The notes: generated by a model not told the origin, from the letters alone. A stretch of DNA of 64,000 nucleotides from CAVPUA01 sp963828015 (GCA_963828015.1 CAWHCD010000006.1:434001-498000), one strand, 5' to 3'; shown: positions 7,741-16,956, numbered from the stretch's first letter. Numbers and translations are program-made.

Positions 7741-8355
7741 CTACGAGGCCAGCCTGACGGCATCGACGTGCCAGGCGTCGGCGCTGGGGGTGTCCAGACC
7801 CGGGTTGAGGTCGAAGCGCTCGGACGTGAGTGATTCGATCCGCCAGCCGACGTCAAACGAGACGCTCAGTTCGCTCTCGCTGACTCTGCGCGGACCCCAC
7901 TCGCCGGGTTGGCGGTCGCTGAAGCACATGAGGTGAAGATGGCCGCCCGGCCGAAGCGCGGCGTGTAGTGCTGCGACGTATCGGCTGCGGTGGGCGTCGT
8001 CGAAGACGTGGAACAGGCCGCTGTCGAGGATGGTGTCAAAGCTCTCGGCGAGCGTGTCGAGTTCGAGCGCGTTGTGGACCTGGAAGGTGGTGTCGATGCC
8101 GCGCTCGGTGGCCTTGCGGCGGGCGGTGTGAATCGCGCGCGGGGAGATATCGATACCTAGGGCGTGGGCACCGTGCCGTGTGGCGAGCAGGGCGTGTTCG
8201 CCGGTGCCGCACCCGGCGTCGAGTAGTGCGCCGGTGAGCCGGCCGGTGTCGGCGAGCCGGAGGAAGGCCGGCTGCGGCCGGCCGATGTCCCAGGGCGGGG
8301 GCGCTGCGGCGTAGGAGTCATCCCAGTCCGGGTGCGGAGCATCCGCCTCGCTCAC
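7741..8355 (-). CDS. Class I SAM-dependent methyltransferase
   Basis: The 204-residue protein has the SAM-binding motif I LLDAGCGTGEHALLA (about residues 44-58), an acidic end of strand 2 in HALGIDISPRAI and a motif IV-like FDTILDSGLFHVFDD. The PPWDIGRPQPAF segment near the N-terminus and the FHVFDD patch are typical of small-molecule methyltransferases of the TPMT/tellurite-resistance type. The GTG at 8355 has AAAGGA at good spacing. The substrate is unknown. It may be cotranscribed with the broken VOC gene 49 bases upstream. Confidence 0.85.
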   Translation of the reverse strand: MSEADAPHPDWDDSYAAAPPPWDIGRPQPAFLRLADTGRLTGALLDAGCGTGEHALLATRHGAHALGIDISPRAIHTARRKATERGIDTTFQVHNALELDTLAESFDTILDSGLFHVFDDAHRSRYVAALHAALRPGGHLHLMCFSDRQPGEWGPRRVSESELSVSFDVGWRIESLTSERFDLNPGLDTPSADAWHVDAVRLAS

Positions 8356-8404
8356 CTGCGCATCCTTTCTCACCCAACCTAACCTCATGGCTGGACCCGT
8401 AGGT

Positions 8405-8859
8405 CTAGCCGGGGAGCTGCCCCATGCGGCGCTCCATCTCCTCGGCGGTGAGGTCCTCGATGTGGGAGGCGATGCTCCAGCGGTGGCCGAACGGATCCTC
8501 AAACTCCCCGCCCCGGTCCCCGTAGAACTTGTCCTCCACCGCGCGCAGCGTGTGCGCCCCGGCGCTGATCGCCTTGTCGAAGGTCACGTCGACGTCCTCG
8601 ACATGCACATGGATCGCCACCGGAGTACCGCCCACCGCCTTCGGCCCGCGTACGCCCATCTCGGGGAACTCATCGGCCAACATGATCACCGAGTCTCCGA
8701 TACTCAACTCGGCGTGACCGATCCGGCCGTCGGGGCCGGGCATGGTCATCCGCACCTGGCTCCGAAGACCTCGGTGCAGAAGTCGATCGCGGCCTGCGCC
8801 CCATCGACATACAGATACGGCATCACCCGGGGATACGAATCTGGAATCGGATTCACCAT
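8405..8859 (-). pseudogene. VOC/PhnB-like glyoxalase-fold protein, frameshifted
   Basis: Translation from the ATG at 8859, with a GGAGGA site, gives YPRVMPYLYVDGAQAAIDF up to FGA, the first half of a VOC module. The continuation VRMTMPGPDGRIGHAELSIG, with FYGDRGGEFEDPFGHRWSIA, is in another frame. One missing base at about 8756-8761 explains the break. The corrected 151-residue protein is a complete PhnB-like member, a group of uncertain substrate related to glyoxalase and bleomycin resistance proteins. As written it is truncated after about 37 residues. Confidence 0.8.
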
Positions 8860-9219
8860 GGCTTCCTCCAGCCCGATCGATGACCGGCCAGCCCGTCGTG
8901 CACTCGCCACCTTGATCATTGCCGGTCGGTGCGACTTTCACTACGCGCCGAGCAACTTCGATCTGTGCACGTAACGACCACAGCCAGCACCGCCGCAGGA
9001 TGACGGCCTCGCCCACGAGGGCGATCAGATGCATCGGAGGATCTATCCGATGCAGCACAGGTCGCCGACGGGCACTGTATCGGTGGTGGCGTGATGCGGG
9101 CTGAGCGTGGCGAGGACATCACGCCGTCGGGTGCCCGCACCTTCGCGATCAAGGGCTGAGAGGAGTGTATCGACGGGTCGGAGTCTGTTTCAGATGTTAA
9201 CGAAGTGGTCAGTTGTCAT
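8860..9219. other. Gene-free stretch containing a repeat
   Basis: I find no supported gene. The stretch contains the second copy of the 48-bp hairpin repeat at 9028-9075. The region just left should contain the promoter of the VOC gene. Confidence 0.4.
9028..9075 (+). repeat. 48-bp dispersed repeat with hairpin, copy 2
   Basis: This is base-for-base the same as 321-368, in the same orientation, with the hairpin at 9031-9053. The flanks on both sides are unrelated, so the repeat has sharp boundaries. Confidence 0.75.
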
Positions 9220-9480
9220 TTAGGTCGTGGCACCGGAACGCTGCAGCCCAGCGATTTCATCACGTTCTGAGACGGTTCGCCGCACAACGCCCAATCCATC
9301 GCCCACATAATCCTGGCCGATTAGCGCTACCCGAGTTCTGGGGATCCCCCAGAAGACACCCTCGAACGCGTCGAGATACCGGTGAGGACCGCGGTGTCCC
9401 GGCATAGCTGGAGCTCCTCGGACCGGCCAGGGCGTAAGCGATTCGCTGCTGACCAGCGCTGGCGATCGGAGCGACGTCAA
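9220..9480 (-). other. Possible coding remnant with a conserved peptide
   Basis: This 86-codon minus-strand frame contains GHRGPHRYLDAFEGVFW at about residues 28-44. A second site, minus strand at 25947-26002, encodes GHRGPHRYLDALEGIVWD followed by a stop, and the DNA differences fall mostly at third codon positions. That pattern suggests a protein segment under selection. I do not recognise the family, and neither copy has a convincing start, so both may be remnants. Confidence 0.3.
9359..9402 (-). repeat. Dispersed coding-like repeat, copy 1
   Basis: About 44 bases similar to 25959-26002, with the core TCGAGATACCGGTG identical. Differences are spaced by three bases in the minus-strand frame. 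See the entry for 9220-9480. Confidence 0.5.
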
Positions 9481-9666
9481 AGGTCGGGCTTCGCATCGCG
9501 CGAGCTACCAGGGACCTTCCGCCAAGGCGTCGCACGTGCGGTCCACGTCTACAGTTTCGATCGCCGGTCCGGCGTTGGTAGGAGTGTAGTGAGCGTAGGA
9601 GCTGACGCAGCTCCCTTGGGGCGGCCGTTCGGCGATTTGTTCAGCGTCAGGGGTTGGAGCGACCGC

Positions 9667-10623
9667 TCAGGGGGTTGCGGGGAGCGGGGCGACATGATCG
9701 ACGAGTTGCTGCGCGGCGTACTGACCGGAAGTAGTGAGGTCGTGGCCGGGTTGTCCGAGGACTACGCCGGTGAGTGGCAGGTCGCCGTTGTCGGTATGCC
9801 GCCAGGAGCGGAACATGAAGCAGCCGCCAGCCGCGTCGTCGGAGCCGGTCTTCAGGCCGACGAACCCGTCCTGTCCGAGCAGGATGTCGGTGTTGGTGAT
9901 CGTGCCGGCAACCGGCAACGGGTAGGTCCGGGTTGACATGAGCGCGGCGAGGGTGGGGTTGTCGGCGACCACCTCAGCCAGCCGCAGTTGGTCGAGCGCG
10001 GTCGAAACAGTCCGATCGTCGTATCCGCTGGGGTCGGTGTAGGTCGTCTGGAACATGCCGAGCATGCGGGCCGTGCGGTTCATCTCCGCGACAAAGGCGG
10101 CGACGCTGCCGTCGATCTGGCGCGCGACGAGGACCGCGACGTTGTTCGCCGAGGGCAGCAGTATCGCCATGAGCGCATCGCGTTCGGAGAGACGCTCCCC
10201 GTCCCGTACCGCCACGACCGACTGCCCTTCCCGGGCCCTGTTCGCCGTGTCGGTGACATCGGCCTGGTCAACGACGAATGCGCGACCGCTCTCGTCGGAG
10301 ACAAGCGGCCCGTGCTTGAGAATCAGGTAGGCGGTCATCACCTTGGCCACGCTGGCGATCGGGACCGGATGCTGCGCTGGGCTCACCGCGATCTGGCCGC
10401 CACCGAGCACGTAGGCACCCTGACCCTGCGCCGGCCACCCATCGGTGGACAGGTAGTCACGGGCCTTGTCGTCGCCGATGACTAGGTGACGGGCCACGAG
10501 CACCCTTGCCGCGACGATGAGGACAAGTCCTAGGATCGCGAGAGAAATCCTGCGGCGACTCTGTCGGCGAAGTCCATCGGGGCGGGTGGCTCCTAGATGT
10601 TCGGACAGCGGTTTGGTGGTCAT
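9667..10623 (-). CDS. D-alanyl-D-alanine carboxypeptidase (peptidase S11)
   Basis: The 318-residue protein trims the terminal D-Ala from peptidoglycan stem peptides outside the membrane. An N-terminal membrane anchor spans about residues 26-45 (LAILGLVLIVAARVLVA). The penicillin-binding motifs are complete: SVAK (91-94, nucleophile Ser91), SAN (158-160) and KTG (258-260). The ATG at 10623 starts MTTKPLSEHLG. The gene is divergent from a response regulator and histidine kinase pair 88 bases away, which suggests that the pair controls it or cell-wall stress genes in general. The enzyme is shorter than DacA proteins with a C-terminal domain. Confidence 0.88.
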   Translation of the reverse strand: MTTKPLSEHLGATRPDGLRRQSRRRISLAILGLVLIVAARVLVARHLVIGDDKARDYLSTDGWPAQGQGAYVLGGGQIAVSPAQHPVPIASVAKVMTAYLILKHGPLVSDESGRAFVVDQADVTDTANRAREGQSVVAVRDGERLSERDALMAILLPSANNVAVLVARQIDGSVAAFVAEMNRTARMLGMFQTTYTDPSGYDDRTVSTALDQLRLAEVVADNPTLAALMSTRTYPLPVAGTITNTDILLGQDGFVGLKTGSDDAAGGCFMFRSWRHTDNGDLPLTGVVLGQPGHDLTTSGQYAAQQLVDHVAPLPATP

Positions 10624-10711
10624 GGCGCCAGCCAAGGCGACGGAGCGTTGCCATGTTGTATCCCCTTTTCGATACGCTCGCGATATAGCGTCGGCCGGTA
10701 CCGTCGATCGC
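10624..10711. promoter_or_regulatory. Divergent promoter region, carboxypeptidase / two-component system
   Basis: This 88-base gap must hold promoters for both directions. It includes the AT-richer stretch CCATGTTGTATCCCC and the interrupted repeat CGATACGCTCGCGATAT just ahead of the regulator gene. I cannot assign -35 and -10 boxes or a regulator site with certainty. Confidence 0.35.
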
Positions 10712-11395
10712 GTGCGTGTATTGGTCGTTGAGGATGAACCCTTCATGGCCGGGGCTATCCGAGATGGGCTACGCCTGGAAGCGATCGCCGCCGACATTGC
10801 TGGTGATGGCGACACCGCGCTGGAGCTGCTGAGGATCAACACCTACGACATCGCGGTTCTAGATCGCGATATACCCGGCCCATCCGGCGATGAGATCGCC
10901 GAACGCATCGTGGCGTCCGGTGCGGGTATGCCGATCCTCATGCTCACCGCGGCTGATCGCCTCGACGACAAGGAGTCCGGGTTCGGACTCGGAGCCGACG
11001 ACTACCTCACGAAGCCATTCGCGTTGAGGGAGCTCGTTCTGCGGCTGCGAGCGCTCGACCGTCGCCGCGCCCACAACCGACCGCCGGTGCGAGAAGTCGC
11101 AGGTCTGCGTCTGGATCCATTCCGTCGCGAGGTTTACCGCGACGGCCGCTATATCGCACTCACTCGTAAGCAGTTTGCTGTGCTCGAGATCCTCGTGGCC
11201 GCCGAAGGCGGGGTAATCAGCGCCGAACAAATCTTGGAGCGAGCCTGGGATGAGAACGCCGACCCGTTCACGAACGCCGTGCGTATCACCGTCTCGGCTC
11301 TGCGCAAACGCCTCGGCGAGCCGATGATCGTCGGCACCGTCGCTGGCGTCGGCTACTACCTCAACACAGATCCCGCGGGAGGCGACGGTGCCTAG
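10712..11395 (+). CDS. OmpR/PhoB-type response regulator
   Basis: The 227-residue regulator has a receiver domain (VLVVEDEPFMAGAIRDGL, phospho-acceptor Asp51 in AVLDRDIPGPSG, conserved Thr79 and Lys101 in LTKPF) and a winged-helix DNA-binding domain from about residue 130 (LTRKQFAVLEILVAAEGG, VRITVSALRKRLG). The GTG at 10712 begins directly with the first strand. Its stop overlaps the kinase start by 8 bases, so the two are coupled. Neighbouring a D,D-carboxypeptidase, it resembles VanR/CseB-type envelope regulators; this is inferred from context. Confidence 0.9.
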   Translation: MRVLVVEDEPFMAGAIRDGLRLEAIAADIAGDGDTALELLRINTYDIAVLDRDIPGPSGDEIAERIVASGAGMPILMLTAADRLDDKESGFGLGADDYLTKPFALRELVLRLRALDRRRAHNRPPVREVAGLRLDPFRREVYRDGRYIALTRKQFAVLEILVAAEGGVISAEQILERAWDENADPFTNAVRITVSALRKRLGEPMIVGTVAGVGYYLNTDPAGGDGA

Positions 11396-12485
11396 GACTC
11401 CCGGATTGAGTGTTCGTCTCAAACTCACCCTCAGCTACGCCGCGTTTCTCATGCTCGCCGGAGCCTTGTTGGTCGGCGCAGTGGGCGTGTTCGTCCTGCG
11501 GCACAACATCACGACACCCGGTGGCAACTCGGCGCTCGTGCGGTCGTTCGGTCCCGTCGCGGCGATGGTGCTGGCGTTCCTGCTTCTGTTCGGTCTCGTG
11601 GGCGGGTGGCTGCTGGCCGGTGGCATGCTCGCGCCCTTGACGCGCATCACCGACGCGACTCGAATCGCCGCGGCCGGATCCCTGTCTCACCGCGTCCGGC
11701 TGCCGGGCCGCACCGATGAGTTCCGTGAACTCGCCGACGCCTTCGACACGATGCTGGACCGCATCCAAGCCCATGTCACCGAACAGCAGCGCATCGCCGT
11801 GGAACAGCAACGGTTCGCCGCCAACGCCTCCCACGAACTGCGGACTCCTCTTGCCGTCACCCAGACGCTGCTCGATGTCGCCCGCAAGGACCCAAACCGC
11901 CGCGACGACGAGTTGATCCAGCGCCTCCATACGGTCAACGCCCGGGCAATCGACCTCACCGAAGCCCTGCTACTGCTAAGCCGGGCCGACCAGCGAGCCT
12001 TTGCCCGCGAGCCCGTCGACTTGTCCCTCATCGCCGAACAGGCCGCCGAGACACTTCTCCCGCTCGCCGAAAGCCGCGGAATCAGCGTCCAAATCACCGG
12101 GGAGGTAACCCCTAGTGTGGGTTCCCCCGCGCTCCTGCTGCAGCTCGTGACGAATCTGGTGCACAACGCGATCGTCCACAACCTACTCAGCGGTGGCAGT
12201 GTCTGCGTCGCCACCGGTCTTCAAGCCGGCGACGCGGTGCTCACCGTCGACAACACTGGAGCCGAAGTCGCCCCCCGACTCGTGGACACTTTCGTCGAGC
12301 CCTTCCAACGCGGCAACACTCGCATCCACACCGATCACGTCGGCGTCGGCCTCGGCCTAGCCATCGTCAACAGCATCACCCAAGCCCACGCCGGAACGCT
12401 CTCCGTCACGCCCCGACCAACCGGAGGGCTGCACGTGGCCGTGCGACTTCCCGCAAAGCCAACCAACGCCACCCCAACCGGTTAG
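11388..12485 (+). CDS. Sensor histidine kinase
   Basis: The 365-residue kinase has two membrane helices (about 15-37 and 55-80) with a very short external loop, a HAMP linker (about 80-130), the H-box AANASHELRTPLAV with phospho-acceptor His149, an N-box NLVHNAIVHN and a G-box VGVGLGLAIVNSI. The external loop of only some 18 residues suggests it senses the membrane or a partner protein and not a large ligand. It is the partner of the regulator encoded immediately upstream. Confidence 0.9.
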   Translation: MPRTPGLSVRLKLTLSYAAFLMLAGALLVGAVGVFVLRHNITTPGGNSALVRSFGPVAAMVLAFLLLFGLVGGWLLAGGMLAPLTRITDATRIAAAGSLSHRVRLPGRTDEFRELADAFDTMLDRIQAHVTEQQRIAVEQQRFAANASHELRTPLAVTQTLLDVARKDPNRRDDELIQRLHTVNARAIDLTEALLLLSRADQRAFAREPVDLSLIAEQAAETLLPLAESRGISVQITGEVTPSVGSPALLLQLVTNLVHNAIVHNLLSGGSVCVATGLQAGDAVLTVDNTGAEVAPRLVDTFVEPFQRGNTRIHTDHVGVGLGLAIVNSITQAHAGTLSVTPRPTGGLHVAVRLPAKPTNATPTG

Positions 12486-12596
12486 TTGCTCTCGTTGGGC
12501 CGAATCCCATCCGCTCTATGCCGCCACGCCGACGGCTAGGCTCGACGCAGTTGCCGCGCTGGGCGCGGGGATTTGCCGATGAGCCCGGGGCCGGGT

Positions 12597-12998
12597 TTAC
12601 GTCCAACCCGCCGTGCGTCCGGCTTGCCTCATCCACTCGCGTAGGTCGGACCGCTTCGCGTCATCTAAGGAAGTGATCTTGATGTAGCGGGTTCGGCCGG
12701 TGGTTCCTAACGGCGGTGGAGGGTCGAAGTCGGCCCCGCCGAGAAAGAGGACGTTGACCGACACGTTGTAGGGAGCTAGCTCGATGATCCACCCCAGCTC
12801 TGGTAGTCCGTAGAACGCCCGCTCGTATTTGACCGCGTAGCGCAGGTCCGAGACCTCTGCCCTGATCGACTTGTCCAGCCCTTCGACGATCGGCTGGAGG
12901 TTCGGCATCAGGCGACCGAACCACTCGTCAATGTCGGAGTGCGCCGCGGATGGCTCCGGCGGCCTCCGCCGTGGATTGCCCTTGATCTCTTTCGGCAT
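12597..12998 (-). CDS. DUF1801 (YdhG-like) family protein
   Basis: The 133-residue protein shows the DUF1801 pattern: an N-terminal helix WFGRLMPNLQPIVEGLDKSI, the motif SDLRYAVKYERAFYGL and a C-terminal KRSDLREWMRQAGRTAGW. These small iron-chaperone-like or frataxin-like fold proteins have no firm biochemical role. The ATG at 12998 has a GAGGT site at normal spacing; a GTG 6 bases upstream is less likely. Confidence 0.75.
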   Translation of the reverse strand: MPKEIKGNPRRRPPEPSAAHSDIDEWFGRLMPNLQPIVEGLDKSIRAEVSDLRYAVKYERAFYGLPELGWIIELAPYNVSVNVLFLGGADFDPPPPLGTTGRTRYIKITSLDDAKRSDLREWMRQAGRTAGWT

Positions 12999-13275
12999 CG
13001 GCACCTCACCAGTCCTCGGCTTGACCGTTCTCGGCTGCCACGCCCCCGGCCATAACGATCTTTGCGGGACTCGCAGGACGGTTCAACCTCACCGGATTGA
13101 GATACGTCGAAACCTCAGCTCATGCCGCGTGAAGTGCGTAGCACTAGCCGCCGATTTTCTGGGCGCCGTCGGGCCGAGAGCCCGCAGGGGCGTCCCGAGC
13201 TGCGATTCGACACGCGCGAGCTGGCACGCCTGTCGTCGAGATCCGGGTGCCTAAAGTTAGTGTGTCTTTTGCGAA

Positions 13276-14850
13276 TTACCTGGCCTGGTCTGCTGGCGAG
13301 GTCCGGCCGCGGATGAGGTCGGCGGCGCGTTCGGCGATCATGATCGTGGGGGCGTTGGTGTTTCCGCGGACGATCGTTGGCATGACCGATGCGTCTGCGA
13401 TCCGTAGGGCGTCCACGCCGAGGACGCGGAGTTCGTGGTTCACGACCGCGCCGATGGCGCAGCTGGACGTGGGGTGGTAGAGCGTCAGGCCGGTGCGGCG
13501 GGCGAAGGCGAGCAGGTCCTTATCAGTATCGGAATCAGGGATCTCGAACGGCCGAGTGATCACCTTGCTGAGGGGCGGGTGGGCGGCGATGTCGAGGGCA
13601 ATGCGTAGGCCCGCGACGATCGTTGCTCGATCCTCGACGGTGGTCAGGTAGTTGTGTCGGATGCGTGGTGCGGCTGCTGGGTTCACACTTCGCAGGGTGA
13701 CCGTCCCGCGGCTCGTCGGAGATAACGTGCAGGGTCCCAACGCGAATGCAGGCGCGGTCGGGATACCGAGGTTCTCCTGGTAGGACATCACCGGCGCCAT
13801 GTGCAGTTGCATGTCAGGGGCCGGTAGTCCGGCTCGAGTGGTGAAGAACCCGCCGGCCTCAGCGATGTTGGAAGTCAGCGGTCCCCGGCCCTGCGTTGCG
13901 AGCAGCTCGATGTTCTCTTCGCTGAGACAGGTCTCCAATGTCTCTTCAGTGGTGAGGTAGTTGATGAAGGCAAGCAGGTGATCTTGCAGTCCTTGCCCGA
14001 CCGGCAGGTCCGCGCGGACTGCGAGGTCGAAGGCCCTTAGCGCGTCTGCCGTTCCGATTCCAGAGAGCATGAGCAGTTTGGGCGTCTCGTAAGCCCCAGC
14101 GCAGAGAACGACTTCACCCTCGGCCCGGATCAGTTCGAGCTCACCGTTGCGGCTCACCTCAACACCAACCGCGCGTTCGTTCTCGAACACCACTCTGTGG
14201 GCCAGTGCGCGCGTTATCACGGTGAGATTGGGCCGCTCGGTCGCCGGCTGCAAGAAGGCGAAGGAGGTGCTGCACCGCATCCCGTCGCGTTGAGTGAGCT
14301 GGAAATAGCCGACTCCGTCTTGGGCATCAGCGTTGAAGTCGAGGTTCTCGGCATAGCCAGCTGCGACAGCCGCCGACACGAAAGCCGCCGAGAGCGGGTG
14401 CAGTGAGCGGCCATCACTGACCGACAATGGACCACCGACGCCGTGATAGCGATCCGCACCCCGCTCGTTGTCCTCAGAGCGCCGAAAGTAAGGCAGTACG
14501 TCCTCATAACCCCAGCCGGCGGCACCCGCCGTGACCCAAGCCTCGTAATCGATTCGGTTGCCCCGCATGTAGATCATGGCGTTCGTCGAACTGCACCCAC
14601 CCAAGACCTTTCCCCGTGGCAGGTAGATCCGGCGACCGTCCAGCCCCGGCTCGGATTCGGAGTCAAGATCCCAGTCGTAAGGTCCCTTGAACAGTTCACT
14701 CCACGAGACCGGAACCTGAATCTCCTCAGCTAGATCAGAGCCACCCGCCTCCACCAAGGCCACCGACACATCCGGGTCCTCGCTCAACCGGGCGGCGAGC
14801 ACACAACCGGCCGAACCAGCGCCAACGATTACGAAGTCATAGCTGCCCAT
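13276..14850 (-). CDS. GMC-family FAD-dependent oxidoreductase
   Basis: This 524-residue flavoenzyme belongs to the choline dehydrogenase/alcohol oxidase family. It opens with the dinucleotide fold DFVIVGAGSAGCVLAARLSE and has the FAD signature PRGKVLGGCSSTNAMIYMRG. The catalytic His sits in LYHPTSSCAIG, and the second active-site position is Asn in RGNTNAPTIMIAERAADLI. Length is normal. It stands alone, with no partner aldehyde dehydrogenase beside it. A second GMC enzyme of almost the same length, encoded at 49941, does have one. Confidence 0.88.
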   Translation of the reverse strand: MGSYDFVIVGAGSAGCVLAARLSEDPDVSVALVEAGGSDLAEEIQVPVSWSELFKGPYDWDLDSESEPGLDGRRIYLPRGKVLGGCSSTNAMIYMRGNRIDYEAWVTAGAAGWGYEDVLPYFRRSEDNERGADRYHGVGGPLSVSDGRSLHPLSAAFVSAAVAAGYAENLDFNADAQDGVGYFQLTQRDGMRCSTSFAFLQPATERPNLTVITRALAHRVVFENERAVGVEVSRNGELELIRAEGEVVLCAGAYETPKLLMLSGIGTADALRAFDLAVRADLPVGQGLQDHLLAFINYLTTEETLETCLSEENIELLATQGRGPLTSNIAEAGGFFTTRAGLPAPDMQLHMAPVMSYQENLGIPTAPAFALGPCTLSPTSRGTVTLRSVNPAAAPRIRHNYLTTVEDRATIVAGLRIALDIAAHPPLSKVITRPFEIPDSDTDKDLLAFARRTGLTLYHPTSSCAIGAVVNHELRVLGVDALRIADASVMPTIVRGNTNAPTIMIAERAADLIRGRTSPADQAR

Positions 14851-14883
14851 ACGAACCCCTCAGGCTGATGGGAACATTCTCAC

Positions 14884-15863
14884 TCATCCACCTACGGCAC
14901 GGTCTATCCAGAGGCGGATAGCCATGAGTGCCCCGGTACCCACCCGGCTAGAAGTCTCCGCCCGGACACGGACACGCCAAGAACAAGAGGGTTGCCGAAT
15001 CATCGGCAATAGTCGCGATGCGGTCCTGTTGTACGGAGCGCCATAGCTGGCGCTGGTACTGGTGCCGGCAAGTTCGGCGGCAGCGGTGGCTACGACATCG
15101 TTTGGCGCGGCCTGTGCCCAGTTCTTGAGCGTGAGCGCCCCCAAGACGACCCCGGCGACGACGAACTCCTTGACCAGGTCGTAGGGCCTGGTCGGGAACC
15201 GGTGGGCGTCAGGTGTGTCGTCCCGCCGGCCGCGTCGGGTGACGGTCATGAGTTTCAGCCCTCTAGCGCGCACGGGCGTCGGCTGCTGTGGCATCGCGCC
15301 GAATGGCGGGACGACGCCGTGGCGCCGGACCAGGCTGACGTGAAGGACCACGAGGATGCCGAGGATCAACGGCAGCAGCATGACGTGCCACAGCAGCATC
15401 TGGCCGGTGTTGAGGACGTTGAACTCCGATCCGACGCCGACCGAGTTGAGGCCGTCTTTGGCCTGCCCGGCGGTCCATTGCGAATCGAAGTTCGTCTGGG
15501 AGAGGTAGCAGGTGAACGCAGTGCCGATCGACCCGATGAATGCGAGGGTCCCGGTTACCCAGGTCAGCGCTCGGTTTCCCGCAGGCCGCCATGAAGAAGT
15601 TTCCCAGAGGGGGATGACCATGCAGGCGAAGAATAGCTCGACGCTCCATAGATGGGTGGAGTTCACGAGGTGACCGAGCGACGAGGTGTGCAACCAGGTC
15701 GCACCCTTCGCGGCAAGGATGAGTCCCGAGGCGAGCACTCACATCGAAGCGGCCAGTATGACGTGCCGAAGACGTAGATCCACGAGCGTACGTAGGTCGG
15801 CTGCCGGCCGGGCAGCAACTGCCCCTGCGGCACGATGCGAGACAGCCGATCATCGAGGCGCAC
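14884..15863 (-). pseudogene. Cytochrome b N-terminal-domain protein, degraded
   Basis: The family is a membrane di-haem cytochrome b of the bc1/b6f type. Reading starts at the GTG at 15863 (MRLDDRLSRI, RQPTYVRSWIYVFGT). One missing base near 15762 shifts the frame. An in-frame TGA at 15739-15741 stands where the family has a codon after ILAASM. From 15738 the frame is long: HLWSVELFF, SIGTAFTCYLSQTNFDSQW, FNVLNTGQMLLWHV. The helix II ligand position 14 residues after the first His is Pro (MVIPLW, where relatives have HLW). After WAQAAPNDVVATAAAELAGT the C-terminus also drifts out of frame. Several independent lesions mark a real pseudogene. Confidence 0.8.
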
Positions 15864-16053
15864 CGTCCAACTGTGCGCCGTTATTCGCCAGCGAGAGCTG
15901 CACGACGCCCCAGTGCAGGAAGTGGGCCCGCCCTCCGAGCACGCCGCCGGCCGGCCTCATGACTGAAGGCCCGGCTGGAAAGAGTGCATCAGCTGTCGAG
16001 GGTTGTCGCTGCGAACACCAGGAAATCAGGGCCAAAGGTCCCGACCCTGCCAC
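15850..16053 (-). pseudogene. Remnant of a small membrane protein upstream of cytochrome b
   Basis: The frame ends GGRAHFLHWGVVQLSLANN and then loses hydrophobicity. In related loci a short single-helix protein starting with a similar Phe-His-Trp-Gly segment precedes the cytochrome b gene. Here the membrane helix that should follow is missing. This is a weak assignment resting on one 15-residue segment and its position. Confidence 0.3.
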
Positions 16054-16131
16054 CGGACGCGGAGTTCAGAGGGAGCTCGGATGCTGGCTGGTCTTTGAGT
16101 GAAGAGAGGTGGGCCGAGTCAGCGCAGCGGC

Positions 16132-16956
16132 CTACGCATCGCGCCGTTTGAGGACGATTGCGCCCGCGATGAGGGCGGCGAGGGCGTATAGCGCAGTGAC
16201 CGTGAGCCCGGTCCATGGTCCGAGCATGGTCGGATCCGGGTTGATGGTGGCGGTGATCTGGGTACCTGCGTTCAGCGGGAGGTATTTGGCGATGTCAGTC
16301 GAGTACGGGGCGGGCAGCGCGTTGGTCAGCAAGGGGGCCACGAGCACTATGCCGAACAAGGTCGCAATCGCGCCCGCAGTGTTGCGGATGAGGAAGCCGA
16401 GTCCCACGGCGAGCAGTCCGATGAGCGTGAGATAGATGGCACCTCCGAAGATTGCGCGAAGGGCATCGGGCGTACTCAGAGTGGCCTGTTGGTGGGTGCT
16501 CGCGAGCGCTTGCTGACCGAGCAGGAACGCGGCGAACGTCGAACCGATGGACATGACGAAGACGACGACCGCGAACACTAGGGCCTTGGCGATCAGTACG
16601 GGCAGGCGTCGGGGCACGGCGGCCAGCGAAGACCGGATCATGCCGGTGCTGTATTCGCCACCTATGATGAGTACTCCGAGCACGCCCACGGCGAGCTGAG
16701 CCAGGAATACGCCGCGAAGGCTGATCTGCGTCGGGTCGATCCTGAGAATGTGTCCGTCGATCGCCCGTTCGAGGCGGTGAGCCCGCAGGGCGCTGAACAG
16801 CGTTCCGAGACCGACGATGATCACGACGGTCGCCAGGAGGCTGAATCCGGTGGAGCGCAGCGATCGCAGCTTGAGCCATTCCGAGCCTACGACGCCGGGG
16901 AAGGTGACATTTCCGGGCGGCAGGGTCGAAGGGCGAGCCATGGCCGTCGCGGTCAT
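16132..16956 (-). CDS. ABC-2 type transporter permease
   Basis: The 274-residue membrane protein has about six hydrophobic segments (FSLLATVVIIVGLGTLFSAL, LAVGVLGVLIIGGEYSTGM, FAVVVFVMSIGSTFAAFL, IGLLAVGLGFLIRNTAGA, IATLFGIVLVAPLLTNAL and a C-terminal one). The EYSTGMIRSSL motif after helix 2 is a hallmark of ABC-2 permeases. Its ATG overlaps the stop of the ATPase gene by 4 bases, so the two are an exporter pair. The substrate is unknown; such pairs often export lipids, peptides or antibiotics. Confidence 0.88.
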   Translation of the reverse strand: MTATAMARPSTLPPGNVTFPGVVGSEWLKLRSLRSTGFSLLATVVIIVGLGTLFSALRAHRLERAIDGHILRIDPTQISLRGVFLAQLAVGVLGVLIIGGEYSTGMIRSSLAAVPRRLPVLIAKALVFAVVVFVMSIGSTFAAFLLGQQALASTHQQATLSTPDALRAIFGGAIYLTLIGLLAVGLGFLIRNTAGAIATLFGIVLVAPLLTNALPAPYSTDIAKYLPLNAGTQITATINPDPTMLGPWTGLTVTALYALAALIAGAIVLKRRDA

